Shown here: piece after piece, positions 5,738-6,390 of the stretch
Layout of the letters: the number at the start of each line of letters is the position of its first letter
Position numbering within the stretch: the first letter of the stretch is position 1
Assembly: GCA_015658765.1 (NCBI GenBank)
Contig: DQOE01000111.1
Location: 1 to 6,390, forward strand
Reading direction: 5' to 3'
Length of the DNA stretch: 6,390 nucleotides
Source of the DNA: Verrucomicrobiota bacterium
GTDB taxonomy: Bacteria; Verrucomicrobiota; Verrucomicrobiia; Limisphaerales; UBA1096
Made by a program: the position numbers and the translations under genes
Notes under the pieces: generated by a model
Told to the model about the DNA's origin: nothing
Database searches by the model: none
Seen by the model: the letters and a program-made list of their open reading frames with translations, nothing else

Positions 5738-6390
5738 ATGAAAATACCCAGACGCAACGGCTTCACGCTCATTGAACTGCTGGTGGTGATCGCCATCATT
5801 GCCATCCTGGCCGCGTTGCTGTTGCCCGCGTTGTCACTCGCCAAGGAACGAAGCAAGAGAGCCGTCTGCAAGTCCAACCAGCGTCAGATCACATTGACGA
5901 TCCTCATGTATGCCGGTGAAAATGAAGGCAGGTTCCCGACCGGGCTTCGCAATAACAACATGTCCCACTACACATTTATCAGTGACAAGGTGTTCCTCTA
6001 CCTTCGCGACAAAGGCAGCCTGTCCACCAATTCCTTCTCCTGCCCCAACAAGCAGGATTGGTTTCGCCGGGGATCGGTTGGTTATCGTCTCGGCTACTAC
6101 TACCTGTGGGGGCACAAGACCCCGAAACAGCCCAAGAACTATTCGCCGCCGCCGCTGGGCTCCACTTCCCCGATACACTGGGACTCTCCCAACCGGGACA
6201 CCGACTCGCCGGGCTGGGCCATGATTGGCGACGTGGTGGAAAAGGGAACCTTTACACCCCCGGTAACCTCCAGCCCGCACGGCCCCGGGGGCAGTGTCAT
6301 CAGCAAATTCAACTCCTTTCCCGAGCCGGGGAAAATCGGGTCGGAAGGCGGCAACGTGGGCTATACCGATGGATCGGTGCAATGGGTCAA
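5738..6390 (+). CDS. Second type II secretion / type IV pilin-like protein, C-terminus cut by window edge
   Basis: The frame is open from ATG 5738 to the window end, giving 217 full codons. The leader MKIPRRNG (1-8) precedes F9, with E13 as the conserved Glu and a hydrophobic helix 9-31, so processing by prepilin peptidase is expected. '[24 protein letters not shown]' (44-67) matches the family block in the upstream neighbour, and 'FSCPNK' (101-106) matches its 'FLCPSD'. The late block '[16 protein letters not shown]' (202-217) is the 'GGNV..DG.V' element of this family, but the His usually found just before it is absent, with Ser/Glu in its place. The middle region (about 70-190) differs from the neighbour, so the two are paralogues with diverged globular domains. 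As the DG block is usually near the C-terminus, only a short tail is probably missing. Likely co-transcribed with the gene ending at 5679. Confidence 0.88.
   Translation, partial: MKIPRRNGFTLIELLVVIAIIAILAALLLPALSLAKERSKRAVCKSNQRQITLTILMYAGENEGRFPTGLRNNNMSHYTFISDKVFLYLRDKGSLSTNSFSCPNKQDWFRRGSVGYRLGYYYLWGHKTPKQPKNYSPPPLGSTSPIHWDSPNRDTDSPGWAMIGDVVEKGTFTPPVTSSPHGPGGSVISKFNSFPEPGKIGSEGGNVGYTDGSVQWV
5777..5805 (+). repeat. Copy 2 of the 29 bp exact repeat in the pilin-like genes
   Basis: Identical to 5020-5048 and at the same codon positions of the downstream paralogue. It reflects the strongly conserved N-terminal helix and could also act as a tract for recombination or gene conversion between the two copies. 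Confidence 0.85.

Overview
The window looks like chromosomal DNA of a GC-rich environmental bacterium, most likely Verrucomicrobiota, with Planctomycetota or Lentisphaerota as alternatives. The evidence is two tandem pseudopilin-like proteins with the leader and first-helix type abundant in that superphylum ([18 protein letters not shown], then an 'MYAGDN/MYAGEN' block and a C-terminal 'DG' block), plus a set of exported hydrolases with N-terminal Sec or Tat signals. No tRNA, rRNA, CRISPR array, transposase or phage gene was seen, and base composition looks even throughout.

Layout. Positions 1-708 (minus): the N-terminal 236 residues of a secreted SxxK serine hydrolase, cut by the left window edge. 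After only 33 bp, 742-1884 (plus) encodes a second, different member of the same superfamily whose motifs closely match the LACTB branch (SISK, YST in place of YxN, HSG). A 53 bp gap separates it from the convergent 1938-3518 (minus), a Tat-exported gamma-glutamyltranspeptidase-fold Ntn hydrolase. The Ntn hydrolase lies 96 bp downstream of 3615-4739 (minus), a Tat-exported alpha/beta hydrolase with an intact Ser-Asp-His triad, and the two may form an operon. A 241 bp divergent intergenic region (4740-4980) carries a 14 bp perfect palindrome. It is followed by two type II secretion/type IV pilin-like genes in tandem, 4981-5679 (complete) and 5738-6390 (cut by the right edge).

How the genes work together. 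All four enzymes are predicted to be exported hydrolases: two beta-lactamase-fold enzymes, one GGT-fold amidohydrolase and one carbohydrate-esterase-like alpha/beta hydrolase. This suggests breakdown of extracellular or cell-wall-derived material, but the sequence does not identify a shared substrate. The pilin-like pair is probably an independent unit.

The observations most worth following are: (1) the GGT-like protein keeps the nucleophile and oxyanion glycines but has lost essentially every residue that binds the gamma-glutamyl group in E. coli GGT; (2) the bacterial LACTB-like hydrolase; (3) a repeated self-complementary CGCTTGGCCAAGCG element; (4) a tryptophan-rich tail on the first pilin-like protein. 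I did not find a clear, wholly new multi-gene system.
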